From contig OMWI01000009.1 of NCBI GenBank assembly GCA_900314715.1, positions 1 to 64,000 of the forward strand: a DNA stretch of 64,000 nucleotides, given 5' to 3'. The notes below the pieces were generated by a model. The model saw nothing but the letters and a program-made list of their open reading frames with translations. It was not told the DNA's origin and did not search any database. This DNA comes from an uncultured Prevotellaceae bacterium (lineage in GTDB: Bacteria > Bacteroidota > Bacteroidia > Bacteroidales > Bacteroidaceae). This document shows, piece by piece, positions 44,680 to 54,500 of this stretch (position 1 is the first letter of the stretch; every line of letters starts with the position of its first letter). The translations under genes and the position numbers were made by a program.

Positions 44680-47600
44680 TTAACCAATCAGATTATCGTC
44701 ATTGTCTGCCCACTTGTCACACTGAGCCATGACGGTCTCAAGGGCTTTCTCCTGACCTTCGGGCGGGTACTTGTATTTCTTCAATAGCCTTTTCACCATC
44801 ACGCGCATCTTTGCCCTCGACGTTGCCTTGATGTTCCAGTCGATGGTGCGGTTCTTATGCAACTGCTCTGTCAGCTCCTTCGTCAACGCCACAAACTCCT
44901 CATCTGAATAGGCCTCACGAATGCCTTCCGGCGAACTGAGGGCATCATAGAAAGCCTTTTCCTCTGTGGTCAGTCCCAGTTCATTGCCTTCTTCCTCCGA
45001 CTTCTTGATTTCGGCTGCCATCTTCAGCAGCTCCTCAATCACTTCTTCATTCGTCAGCATACCCTTCAGATAGTTGGAGAGTGCCTGGTTCATCAGTTCC
45101 GAAAACTTCTGACTTTGCACCACGTTGGTATGTTCGAAGTTATGAATGCGCTCTTTCAATAGTTTTTCCAACAACTGCACGGCAATGTTCTTCTCCTTCA
45201 TCTTGTGGATTTCCTCGATAAACCCTTCATCGAAGAGCGAGAATTCACACTCCCTGCCCTCAAACAAGTTGATAACACCCGTACTATGTATGCTTTGTTC
45301 CAGAAGACGTGCTATGCGCTCGTTGATTTCGCGCTTGCTCACCTTCCCCTTCTGGGTGAATCGGCTCAGCATCACCCTCACGGCATCAATAAACGACACC
45401 TCTAATTTCTCGGCTCTTGTCAGCAACGAACGACAAAGCGTTTCTGCATTGTGCAATAGCTGGCTTTCGCGCTGATAGTCTTTCATCCGGCTTTCGTTCT
45501 TGGGGTCGAGCAGGAAGTTTACACAACCGCTTATCAGTCTGGCGCGTTCCGAATTCGTACCATCCATGAACGGCTGATAGTCATATCCATACAACAGGTC
45601 ACGGCAAATCTCCAACTTCTCCTGGAATTTCACCATAGCCGTCTTCTGAATATCAGGGTCTCCAAAACGCTGGCGGTCTCTGCGCGTATAGTCCTTCATG
45701 GCTTGTTTCAAGGCACTGGCTATTCCTACGTAGTCGACAATCAATCCACCTTCCTTTTCAGGGAACACACGGTTCACCCGTGCAATCGCCTGCATCAGAT
45801 TATGCCCCTTCATCGGCTTATAGACATACATCGTAGCCAACGACGGCACATCGAAGCCCGTGAGCCACATATCCACCACAATGGCAATCTTCATGGGACT
45901 TTCGTCGTCCTTGAAAAGCTTGGCATATTCCTTATTATTTTTGGCAGAGATGATGTCGTGCCATTCGGGTTTATCCTGATTGCCCGCGCTTGCCACCACG
46001 TGCACCTTTTCCGTCCATTCGGGGCGCAGCTGTAGCAGACGTTTGTATATTTTCACGGCAGCCTCCTTATCGTAAGCCACAATCATCGCCTTTCCCGTCA
46101 ATTCATACTGGCGGTTTTCCTCGTAGTGTTTCAGGATGTCGTCGCAAAGGCTGTTGATGGTTGTATCATTACACAATATGCCCTTGATGCCGCTATGCTC
46201 ATGGCGGGTCTTGTTGATTTGTTCTTCCGATACTCCCTCAAATGCCATTTCGTCAAAAGCATCATCCAATTGCATCAACGCATCCTCGTCTAAATCGAGA
46301 CTGATAACACGACTCTCATAATAGACAGGACGTGTGGCACCATCGGCTACTGCCTGAGTCATGTCATACACGTCGATATATTGCCCGAACACCTCTTCGG
46401 TATCTCTGTCGCGCTCGGAGATGGGCGTACCCGTAAAGCCAAGGAAGATGGCATTGGGCAAAGCCTCACGAAGCAGCAGGGCATAGCCTTTCTTCATGCT
46501 CTCCGACTTGTTATCCCAATGTTCATCGCCATATTGCGAACGGTGTGCCTCGTCGGTGATGACGACGATATTACGCCTGTCGCTGAGCAGTCCTGTTTCT
46601 TCCTCAAACTTCTGGATGGTGGTGAAGATAATGCCGCCTGTCTCCAAGTCCTTCAACTTCGATTGTAAGTCCTTGCGGCCTCCCGACTCTGCCTTTACCT
46701 TCTTCCCCTTCTCGTTCAGCTCATAGCCCACTTGTTGGGGAGTCTGCCTCAGAAATGCGCTACACCCTGCAAATTGTTCGAATAGCTGCTGGTCAAGGTC
46801 GTTGCGGTCTGTCACAACCACCACCGTCAACCCCGATGCTCTCGATAACAACTTATGAACGAAGAACACCATTGAGAACGACTTGCCTGAGCCTTGCGTA
46901 TGCCAGAACACGCCACCCTTACCATCCTGGCGGTGATAGGCTTCCGTAGCACTCACAAGCGCCTTGTTCACGGCAAAGTATTGATGATAGGCTCCCATCA
47001 CCTTCTTTGCCTTCCCTTCCTTGTGGTCGAAGCAGAGGTAGTTTTGCAAGATATCGGATAGTCGCTCTATGGGGAAGATGCCCTCAAAGAAAGTCTCATA
47101 GTCGGCAACGGCCGTCGTATCATAATCGCCATTCTTCGACTTCCATTCCATGAACCTGTCTTCCGGTGCCGTGATGGTGCCAGCCTTGTTGGTCAGCATG
47201 TCGCTTATCACGCTAAAGGCATTATAGACAAACAGGCTGGGGCATTTCTGCTGATATTGTTTGATTTGCAGATAGGCATCATCGTCCTCCACATTCTCGT
47301 TAGCCGGCGACTTCAGTTCTATCACAACGAGGGGCAACCCGTTTACGAACACCACCATATCACAACGAATCTTGCCGTATTCCTCCACGCTATATTGGTT
47401 CACCACCTTAAACGTACTACGTTCAGGCCGATGGTAGTCTATCAGCTTCACAATCTCCGTACGGGGCTTATTCTCGTATTGGAACGTAACGGGAACACCG
47501 TTTTGCAGATAGTCCATAAACGTCTCGTTGCGCTGCTCCAACGTACCTTCGTTGATGCTGGTAGCCAAGCGCACCGCCTCGTCGATGATTAGCTGATAGA

Positions 47601-47793
47601 CATCTTTCGGCAGGGTGGCAAGAGTGTCGAAGTCATTCACCCGTGCAAGACATCTGCGCAACTCTTCCTTGTTGACAAGCTCCCTATAGTCGCGCTCTAT
47701 ATCGGGCCCGTATTCATATTCGTAGCCCATCTGCTTGAACAGCTCTATCAATGCCTGCTCATAGTCGTTTTCCGTGAAGCGTTCGTTAATCAT
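44680..47793 (-). CDS. hsdR: Type I restriction endonuclease, R subunit
   Basis: 1037 residues. The N-terminal PD-(D/E)xK nuclease is seen in IRCDMVVFVNGLPLVVIELK. The translocase has Walker A FWHTQGSGKSFSMVF (about residue 296), ITDEAHRSQYGDEHW (DEAH box, about 412), FTGTPISERD and the helicase C-lobe motif VDMWLTGFDVPSLATMYV. A helical C-terminal domain follows. With HsdM and HsdS it forms the ATP-driven complex that cuts unmodified DNA at a distance from its site. The start overlaps hsdS by 4 bp. It is intact by length. The locus has visibly higher GC than its neighbours. Confidence 0.95.
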   Translation of the reverse strand: MINERFTENDYEQALIELFKQMGYEYEYGPDIERDYRELVNKEELRRCLARVNDFDTLATLPKDVYQLIIDEAVRLATSINEGTLEQRNETFMDYLQNGVPVTFQYENKPRTEIVKLIDYHRPERSTFKVVNQYSVEEYGKIRCDMVVFVNGLPLVVIELKSPANENVEDDDAYLQIKQYQQKCPSLFVYNAFSVISDMLTNKAGTITAPEDRFMEWKSKNGDYDTTAVADYETFFEGIFPIERLSDILQNYLCFDHKEGKAKKVMGAYHQYFAVNKALVSATEAYHRQDGKGGVFWHTQGSGKSFSMVFFVHKLLSRASGLTVVVVTDRNDLDQQLFEQFAGCSAFLRQTPQQVGYELNEKGKKVKAESGGRKDLQSKLKDLETGGIIFTTIQKFEEETGLLSDRRNIVVITDEAHRSQYGDEHWDNKSESMKKGYALLLREALPNAIFLGFTGTPISERDRDTEEVFGQYIDVYDMTQAVADGATRPVYYESRVISLDLDEDALMQLDDAFDEMAFEGVSEEQINKTRHEHSGIKGILCNDTTINSLCDDILKHYEENRQYELTGKAMIVAYDKEAAVKIYKRLLQLRPEWTEKVHVVASAGNQDKPEWHDIISAKNNKEYAKLFKDDESPMKIAIVVDMWLTGFDVPSLATMYVYKPMKGHNLMQAIARVNRVFPEKEGGLIVDYVGIASALKQAMKDYTRRDRQRFGDPDIQKTAMVKFQEKLEICRDLLYGYDYQPFMDGTNSERARLISGCVNFLLDPKNESRMKDYQRESQLLHNAETLCRSLLTRAEKLEVSFIDAVRVMLSRFTQKGKVSKREINERIARLLEQSIHSTGVINLFEGRECEFSLFDEGFIEEIHKMKEKNIAVQLLEKLLKERIHNFEHTNVVQSQKFSELMNQALSNYLKGMLTNEEVIEELLKMAAEIKKSEEEGNELGLTTEEKAFYDALSSPEGIREAYSDEEFVALTKELTEQLHKNRTIDWNIKATSRAKMRVMVKRLLKKYKYPPEGQEKALETVMAQCDKWADNDDNLIG

Positions 47794-48941
47794 AAGACGT
47801 TTTCTATTTCATTTACTTTTAATTCACCAGACATTAAACGAGGGAGAAGAGTGTCGCGAAGCTGAGCAAGGCGACGGGACTCCTGCTCATTATTTTTAAT
47901 CTGCTTATCGAAAGGTTTACAAATCTTATCAAAATTTTCTATAATTTCATCCTTTGGTATAATGACAGATATTTGCTCAAGTGATTTCTTATTGATACTT
48001 CCAAATACAGTACCTTCACCATTGAACTGTTCAAACACTGAATTTAAGCCCTTCATCAAATATAAAATATAGGAATTGCACCCATTTTTAGATTTAATGG
48101 ATGCTAATCCTCGCCCAATACAACATTTTTCTTCAGCAACATTAACATCACCAACAGGAGCACGTACACTCAACAAAACACTATTTACATCTGCGAAACG
48201 TTTAGGCTCTGTAGTATACATATTTCTATGAGGAAATCTAAAACCGAATTCAGCACGTCCTTGATAGAACACATCTCCTTCTCCTACGATGTTATAGCTA
48301 GAACCAGCAGGTGATGTTCCCATAGTAATCTCTCCAATCTCATTTAGGCATCCTATTCTCCACCCTTTCGGAATCATCCCCAATTCACTCTCTACAAACT
48401 CACCATTCTTGAAAGGCTCAAAATCGACAAACCACGACTTAAACAAAGCCTGTGCCTGCTGTTCCAAATTCTCATTTATCCGCCTATTCACCTCGATTTT
48501 GTCATCAAGGGATTTGATAATTCCAACAATTCTTTGTTGGGTAGTTGTTGAAGGTACTCTAACACTAAATGCATTCAGAATTTTAGCCGTAAGGAATTTT
48601 GTTGATGTTCCTTGCGAAAGCGTTTTGAATTGATGTAAACACAATTGTAAAGCATAGAATAAGAATAGAATATCAACTTTGGAAGATATTGGATTTATAA
48701 TATATGTACGTTGATATGCATTAAACTTTCCTTCATAATACTTAATGTTAAAATTTCCTTCTGCATTGTTTCCTGCTAATAATATTGCTTTTTGATCGAA
48801 AGCATATTCATTAATAAAATAAGTTTCTGGAGCACATGTAAAGAATGGGAATTTTCCTTTCTGTACAGCAGCATTTGAGTTTAGTTTCCCCGTCTTAAAC
48901 TCAGCAATCTCTCCTAATCTGTATTCTCTCCACTCTTCCAT
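47790..48941 (-). CDS. hsdS: Type I restriction-modification specificity subunit
   Basis: 383 residues. Two target-recognition halves are each followed by a helical spacer. The first spacer is TQQRIVGIIKSLDDKIEVN, with LEQQAQALFKSWFVDFEPF as the classic link, and the second half starts at MIPKGWRIGCLNEIGEITM. It ends with a spacer, NEQESRRLAQLRDTLLPRLM. The recognised sequence cannot be predicted. GC is low compared with hsdM and hsdR (19 of 60 bases at 48061-48120), consistent with replacement of recognition domains. It follows the four-helix gene by 2 bp. There is only one hsdS copy and no invertible partner. Confidence 0.93.
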   Translation of the reverse strand: MEEWREYRLGEIAEFKTGKLNSNAAVQKGKFPFFTCAPETYFINEYAFDQKAILLAGNNAEGNFNIKYYEGKFNAYQRTYIINPISSKVDILFLFYALQLCLHQFKTLSQGTSTKFLTAKILNAFSVRVPSTTTQQRIVGIIKSLDDKIEVNRRINENLEQQAQALFKSWFVDFEPFKNGEFVESELGMIPKGWRIGCLNEIGEITMGTSPAGSSYNIVGEGDVFYQGRAEFGFRFPHRNMYTTEPKRFADVNSVLLSVRAPVGDVNVAEEKCCIGRGLASIKSKNGCNSYILYLMKGLNSVFEQFNGEGTVFGSINKKSLEQISVIIPKDEIIENFDKICKPFDKQIKNNEQESRRLAQLRDTLLPRLMSGELKVNEIENVL

Positions 48942-48943
48942 CC

Positions 48944-49492
48944 TTAGAATCCTCTTTTTTCTTTTCTAACCCTCATCATTCGCTCGGAAAAGCCACCTTG
49001 GGTGACGAAATCATTTTCCAGACGCTCCAGCTGCTTAAATAGCAGATAGTCCGCCTGATTGATAAGGATGATTGCCATATTCGCTATTGTCTCTGGTGGG
49101 CGCGTCTCGCAGAGCTGCATGAAGAATGCAGCATCGTTGTGCGTACGTCCTAAGTTGCGCATAGCCGTCCATTCCACAGAGTCTTCTTCCCATTGCCTAT
49201 GGTGGTGGGTGCGCAGATAGTCTATATAGTCTTCCAACAGTTCTTGCAGGCTTGCCTTTGCCACGTTCACCAGCTTGATTTCAGTCTTGGCACTGGTGGC
49301 AGAAGCGGCACACCCCTCTATGATATTCTGCTTGCCAGAACGTGCTGCCTGTACCATCTGGTCAATGGTGCGATCGCCCTTCTGCAAGTACTTCTGACAG
49401 AAGTAGAATGTCATCTCGTAGATGACTTCTGTCTTCTGATAAGACAGCAGCTTACGATAGTTGCCTGATGGCCTGATTAATTTTTCTGGCAT
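48944..49492 (-). CDS. Four-helix-bundle suffix-domain protein inside the restriction locus
   Basis: 182 residues, paralogous to the gene at the left window edge: DQMVQAARSGKQNIIEG, TEIKLVNVAKASLQELLEDY and QGGFSERM correspond to DQMTQAARSAPANIAEG, TEMKLTDVARATLSELANDY and EGGFTEKL. It lacks the zinc finger and ends in a basic tail, MRVRKEKRGF, which could bind nucleic acid. It lies between hsdM and hsdS, 2 bp before hsdS, so it is co-expressed with the complex. Related four-helix proteins bind RNA or nucleoprotein in retroelements, but a role in restriction-modification is not established. A 9-bp tandem array precedes it. Confidence 0.85.
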   Translation of the reverse strand: MPEKLIRPSGNYRKLLSYQKTEVIYEMTFYFCQKYLQKGDRTIDQMVQAARSGKQNIIEGCAASATSAKTEIKLVNVAKASLQELLEDYIDYLRTHHHRQWEEDSVEWTAMRNLGRTHNDAAFFMQLCETRPPETIANMAIILINQADYLLFKQLERLENDFVTQGGFSERMMRVRKEKRGF

Positions 49493-49531
49493 AATGCTAT
49501 AGCTTTTAATTGTTTAACTTTTGACTTTTGA

Positions 49532-49603
49532 CTTTAAGGTCTTTAGGGTCTTTAAGGACTTTAAGGACTTTAAGGGCTTTAAGGCCCTTAGAGTCTTTAG
49601 AGC
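49532..49603 (-). repeat. Tandem array of eight 9-bp units before the four-helix gene of the hsd locus
   Basis: Eight contiguous 9-mers, consensus CTTTAAGGA on the plus strand, with the third and last bases variable. It occupies almost the whole gap between the hsdM stop (49607) and the four-helix start (49492). Confidence 0.9.
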
Positions 49604-49606
49604 CCT

Positions 49607-51118
49607 TCACTCAATCTTGAATCCTATGCTCCCCAGCTGTTTCTTTATTTCCTCCTCCAGTCGGTGGCTCTCGGAGAAGAGGCCGGTGAGTTCAGCAGTG
49701 AGACGCTGCATTTTCTCTGCAAACGGCTCGCCGTCGTCTTCCTGCTTGGCTATGCCTACATAGCGGCCAGGGGTGAGAATATAGTCCTGGGCGGCAATAT
49801 CGTCCAATGTCTTCACGGCACAGAAGCCCGCTTCGTCTTCAAGGGTGCCCTCACGATAGGCGTCGAATGTGTCGGCAATCTTCTTGATGTCTTTTTCCTC
49901 GTCTAATTCCCGAACGGCACGTGTCACCATCTGCCCCATGTTACGGGCATCAACGAACAGCACCTTGCCCTTCTGCTGCTTGTTGCGAGAGAGGAACCAA
50001 AGCGAGACGGGAATGCCCGTGTTATAGAACAACTGAGAAGGCAACGCCACAATGCCCTCTACCAAGTCGGCCTCGACGATACGCTGGCGAATCACACCCT
50101 CGCCACCTGTCTGCGAACTCAAGGCACCGTTGGCAAGCACCAGGCCGATACGTCCTACTGGCGAGAGATGATGAATCATGTGCTGCATCCAGGCGAAGTT
50201 AGCATTGCCCGAAGGCGGCACACCATACACCCAGCGCTTGTCGTTCTGCAACTTGTCTGCTCCCCAGTCGCTCAGGTTGAACGGTGGGTTTGCCATGATG
50301 AAGTCGGCTTTCAGCGTGGGGTGCTGGTCGTCAAAGAAAGTATCGGCATACGAAGCGCCAAGATTGGCTTCCAATCCACGGATAGCCACGTTCATGTGCG
50401 CCATCTTCCACGTGGTGGAGTTGGCTTCCTGTCCGTAGATGCTGATGCCCGAAAGGGCTCTCTGATGGTTGGTGAGGAACTTGGCACTTTGCACAAACAT
50501 ACCGCCACTACCGCAACAGGGGTCATAGACACGGCCTTCGAAGGGCTGCAACACCTCTACGATGGTGCGGACGATGCAACTGGGCGTGTAGAACTCGCCA
50601 GCATTCTTTCCTTCCAATGAGGCGAACTTCTGCAGACAATACTCATACACACGACCTAAGAGGTCTTTCTCTTCGCCGGAGGTGTGCATCTTCACGTTTG
50701 AGAACAAATCCACCACATCGCCCAAACGACGCTTGTCCAATTCAGGACGGGCATAGTTGGATGGCAGCACCCCTTTCAACTTGAGGTTGTCTTCCTCAAT
50801 AGCCCGTAGTGCCTTGTCTATCACGACGCCTATTTCCGGCGTGTGGGCAGCATCGCGTATCACATTCCAACGGGCTTCCTGAGGCACAAAGAAGACACCA
50901 TCAGCCTCATACTCGTCCTTGTCTTCGGTATCGGCATATTCATCGCCCAACAACTCTTCATATTTAGCTTCGAACCGGTCGCTAATATATTTCAGGAAGA
51001 TAAGTCCCAGCACGACACCCTTATACTCTGCCGCATCAAGGTTGCCGCGCAATTTGTCGGCTGATCTCCATATCTTCTCCTCAAATCCGATAGAGGTTGT
51101 ATTCTCTTTCTTAGCCAT
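49607..51118 (-). CDS. hsdM: Type I restriction-modification DNA methyltransferase subunit
   Basis: 503 residues from the ATG at 51118 (MAKKENTTSIGFEEKIWRSA). An upstream in-frame start adds ten unlikely residues. The N-terminal helical domain (ADKLRGNLDAAEYKGVVLGL) is followed by the SAM-dependent adenine methylase with motif I YDPCCGSGGMFVQS (about 197) and motif IV IMANPPFNLSDWG (about 275). It methylates adenine in the HsdS-determined site and is also the core of the nuclease complex. It is the first gene of the locus M - four-helix - S - R. GC is high for this window (33 of 60 bases at 50161-50220). Confidence 0.95.
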   Translation of the reverse strand: MAKKENTTSIGFEEKIWRSADKLRGNLDAAEYKGVVLGLIFLKYISDRFEAKYEELLGDEYADTEDKDEYEADGVFFVPQEARWNVIRDAAHTPEIGVVIDKALRAIEEDNLKLKGVLPSNYARPELDKRRLGDVVDLFSNVKMHTSGEEKDLLGRVYEYCLQKFASLEGKNAGEFYTPSCIVRTIVEVLQPFEGRVYDPCCGSGGMFVQSAKFLTNHQRALSGISIYGQEANSTTWKMAHMNVAIRGLEANLGASYADTFFDDQHPTLKADFIMANPPFNLSDWGADKLQNDKRWVYGVPPSGNANFAWMQHMIHHLSPVGRIGLVLANGALSSQTGGEGVIRQRIVEADLVEGIVALPSQLFYNTGIPVSLWFLSRNKQQKGKVLFVDARNMGQMVTRAVRELDEEKDIKKIADTFDAYREGTLEDEAGFCAVKTLDDIAAQDYILTPGRYVGIAKQEDDGEPFAEKMQRLTAELTGLFSESHRLEEEIKKQLGSIGFKIE

Positions 51119-51145
51119 ACTTGGTTTTAAGTTTTTAGTCAATTG

Positions 51146-51179
51146 CAAATGTACTACTTTTTTTCGAAATTATCACAAA
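51146..51179 (-). promoter_or_regulatory. Promoter of the hsd operon
   Basis: TTTG (51179 to 51176), a 22-bp gap, then TACATTTG (51153 to 51146), 27 bp before the hsdM start. Confidence 0.6.
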
Positions 51180-51250
51180 GGGGCTTTATTTTTTTGTTAT
51201 TGTTAATTCGACAGAACGTATGGTTTCATCGTATTAGATTGAAAATGCAC

Positions 51251-51404
51251 GAGCTTTACATACACATATATAATATGTACGTGAAGAAAAAGTGTATAGG
51301 TTCTTGTATTCGATAGCTATACACCGTGTATATGCATGGAATACACGTTGTATATGTATCGAATACACGGTGTATACACGTGAAATACAACGTCTATATT
51401 AGCC
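51251..51404. repeat. 22-bp-period dyad array, site 6
   Basis: Units begin at 51273, 51295, 51317, 51339, 51361 and 51383, all 22 bp apart, with a possible extra one at 51251. Cores are ATACACCGTGTATA, AATACACGTTGTATA, AATACACGGTGTATA and AATACAACGTCTATA. Each is a small palindrome followed by about 8 bp of spacer. It lies upstream of the hsd promoter and downstream of the lyase terminator. Confidence 0.82.
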
Positions 51405-51429
51405 ATTTACAAAAAACAGATTATGTAAG

Positions 51430-51462
51430 AACCCCGAAAGTCGTTTTGCAACTTTCGGGGTT
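51430..51462 (-). terminator. Terminator of the rhamnogalacturonan lyase gene
   Basis: A 12-bp stem AACCCCGAAAGT and ACTTTCGGGGTT with a 9-nt loop, about 80 bp beyond the lyase stop. Confidence 0.85.
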
Positions 51463-51540
51463 TACTATTCATTTGGTATCTCTAAAGAATGGAGATGCAC
51501 AATGCTTGATTGGTTACATGACCAATCATATTGATGATGA

Positions 51541-54500
51541 CTATTTCACCACAACCTTTCGACCTTGCCAGAAATAGATTCCCTTTGGCAATCCTACTAA
51601 TGATTGTGCATTCTTCTTCACCAATTGTCCTTGAACATTATAAACGTCATTGAGTTCCTTCACTTGTCCGTCTACTGCCACTTTCTTGATGGCATTCGTG
51701 ATACCGGCAACACGAAGAATACCCTTGTTGATGTTGGAAGTATCCCATTCAATGGCAAAGGTTTCGGTTACATTGGTTTCAGAATTCACCTTCTCGTATG
51801 TGGCAGGCAAATCAAATTGAGGATTACCCGTGAAAGAAACAGCATCCCACAACACGATAGAATCGCCTACTTGCGGAGTGTAACTCTTGTAAAGAGAAAC
51901 AACGATAGTTCCATTCATCGTCAAGCGGTTGATTTGTCCCATATAGATACCGCCTGTAGTATTGTTGTTGGCAGCACGAAGAACGTTAGCAACCAAAGTA
52001 CTACCCGTTGAGAAGGAAACATTCTTAGAACCGAAGTTCATGATTCCCGAATAAGAGGAAGTAGTAACGCCTACTTGCAATGTTCCATTGATGGTATATG
52101 CCGAATTCTTCAATGTGTTAGAAGAGGTGGTAACACCCGAGAGGATAGCATCTTTAGCAACCGTAAGCGTACCTGTACCGAGTGAAGCGGTGGATGTGAT
52201 ATTCAACTCACCTTCTTGGATAGTTACGGCACCCGTATTGGTCCATACACCCGATACAACGACCTTGCCAGAACCAATCTTGACAAATTGCGTACCATTT
52301 CCGACTACACTTCCGCCCCATCTCCAAGATTCTTCGTTGCCTACTTTCCAAACATTACTGCCTGAAGCACCACCTGAATTGCTGAAAGAACAAACACCAC
52401 CCAAGCTACCTGTACCGCTCAGTTTACCGATAGTAAACGACCTACCGCTATTCTGCACTTCGATTCCATTGGCAATATCCAATGTTCCCAATGGCAAGCC
52501 ATTACCATTATCCAACGTAAAGCGAGTATCACTTGAATGTACGGCGGGTTTGATGGTTCCCTTAAACTCTGACCAGTTGCCTTGGATTTGCGTACGAGTG
52601 GCATTCCAACCAGAACCAACAACAACGGGACAATAAATCGTCAACGTTCCTTCACCCGTAATCTTATTGCCATAAGAACCACGGTCAACCAAATTCCATC
52701 TTCCAGACTTTTCACTTGGAATATAAATACCATAAGAGGTACTGGTGTTTTCGGTAAGCGTACCACCTTGGAACTCAACCGTTCTTGCAGGAGTATTACA
52801 TGAAACGCATTGAACGGTACCACCAGCTACTACCAATCTATCCAAAGAAGTATTGGCAACGTTGAGTTTCATCCATCCAGAACCCTTCTTGGTCAGTTTC
52901 GTTCCACTAATAGCACGATTTACGATATAGTCACCAGAATTGTTGATGACACCACCATCTGCCGTTTGAACAGACATGGCAGAACCTTGTGTAACGGCTG
53001 CCGTTGTGCGCAATTCTGCACCATTCTCGATAACCAACCTACTTGCTGCACTATTCACGCCACCTAAGTTTCCAACAGCTTGCGTACTATTAGAAATAGA
53101 AGATACCACAACGGTTCCACCAGAAATGCGCGTACCGCCCGTATAGGTGTTGTCGGTAAGAATCGTTAATGAACCTGTTCCGCGCTTGATGAGTTTCGAA
53201 TTACCAACAATTGCACCAGAGCCCTTGAAAGTATAACTCGTGGTATTGTCAACAATAATGGAATCAGCTTCAATCTCTCCTACCAGATTCACGCCAAATG
53301 AATTGGCATCATCACCGAAGAGCACCTTGTCGCCAGTAACAAACATTTCATCAACAATCTCCTTATCCGATTCAAGCGTGAAGTTCTTTGACGTTGCCAA
53401 ATCCCAATTGGTATTTTCATTACCATTCCAAATAACGGTCGTTGCATCACGTACACCTTCAATATTCAGATAAAGCTTGCCATCTTCATAGATAATCGAA
53501 GATTTCAAGGAATTGCCGATACCTTCAATCTTGATGTCAGAAAGATTGCCAGTTACATTCTCGGCTTCACCAATCAAGTATTTACCTGTTGGTAATGATT
53601 GACCAGCTTGCAAATGTGATACGAACTCGAATACGGGAACCAAATACTTAGGACCATAGTTCCAGGTCTTTGTTTCGATAGACACGAACTTAGCATTGAT
53701 TTGGTCTGCGGAAAGGTCATCATAAATATCGAATATCACGCGAGAACCAAAGCCTAACAACAAGGAATCCGTGGTGATTGTTCCCTTGTTATCAGCACGA
53801 CCTGGACGCAATTTAGCATCATAGTCCATCTTGATAGCCTTGAACGTTCCACCATTGGAATTCAGTTCTGCAAACCTATTCAACCAAAGTGAAGAATTCT
53901 TCATCGTACCATCGAAGTTGACAACACCTGCCCAAACATCCGTATTACCAGAATGTTTCTGTTCTACATTAGGCAAGTTGAGCGTACCGTCACCCTGCTT
54001 CACCAAACGAGTCTTACCAGCAAATCCACCTCCTGTTACGGTACAATTATAATACGTGTAACGAATCGTGGGATTCGTGGTACTCGTACTATTCGTTCCT
54101 TGAACCCAAGAAGGAACATTGAATGTAGCGATATGCGGTTCTGCGCCATCAGATACATTGATTTGCGTATCATTTGTTTCACACACAATCACGTGTTGGT
54201 CGTTGTTGGCAGCACCAATCGTTCCGCCGTTGGCAATTTCCACACGTCCCGTCATGGTAAGTGGTGGAGGAGCAACGGTGATATTTTCGAGTTCACCAAG
54301 GAAATAACTTGCATGAGGAGGTTGGTTATAACCCATCGACTCCCAAACCATACCTTGACGATATTGATGATCGTGCCAAAGCGTATAATTGCGCCAAGGA
54401 GTGTAGATATTGGTGGTATAAACTCTGATATAGTTGTTGTCAGATGTCCTTACAATGATTTCCTCACGCCAGTCGCCGATAACGTCACCCGTGGCACTTG

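Noticed and set aside
47790-48941. hsdS phase-variation shufflon
   Set aside because: Only one hsdS is present, with no partial copy, inverted repeats or recombinase gene nearby.
49521-49763. Plus-strand ORF with FKDFKDFKGFK repeats
   Set aside because: It is the translation of the 9-bp tandem array and the antisense of the hsdM end.
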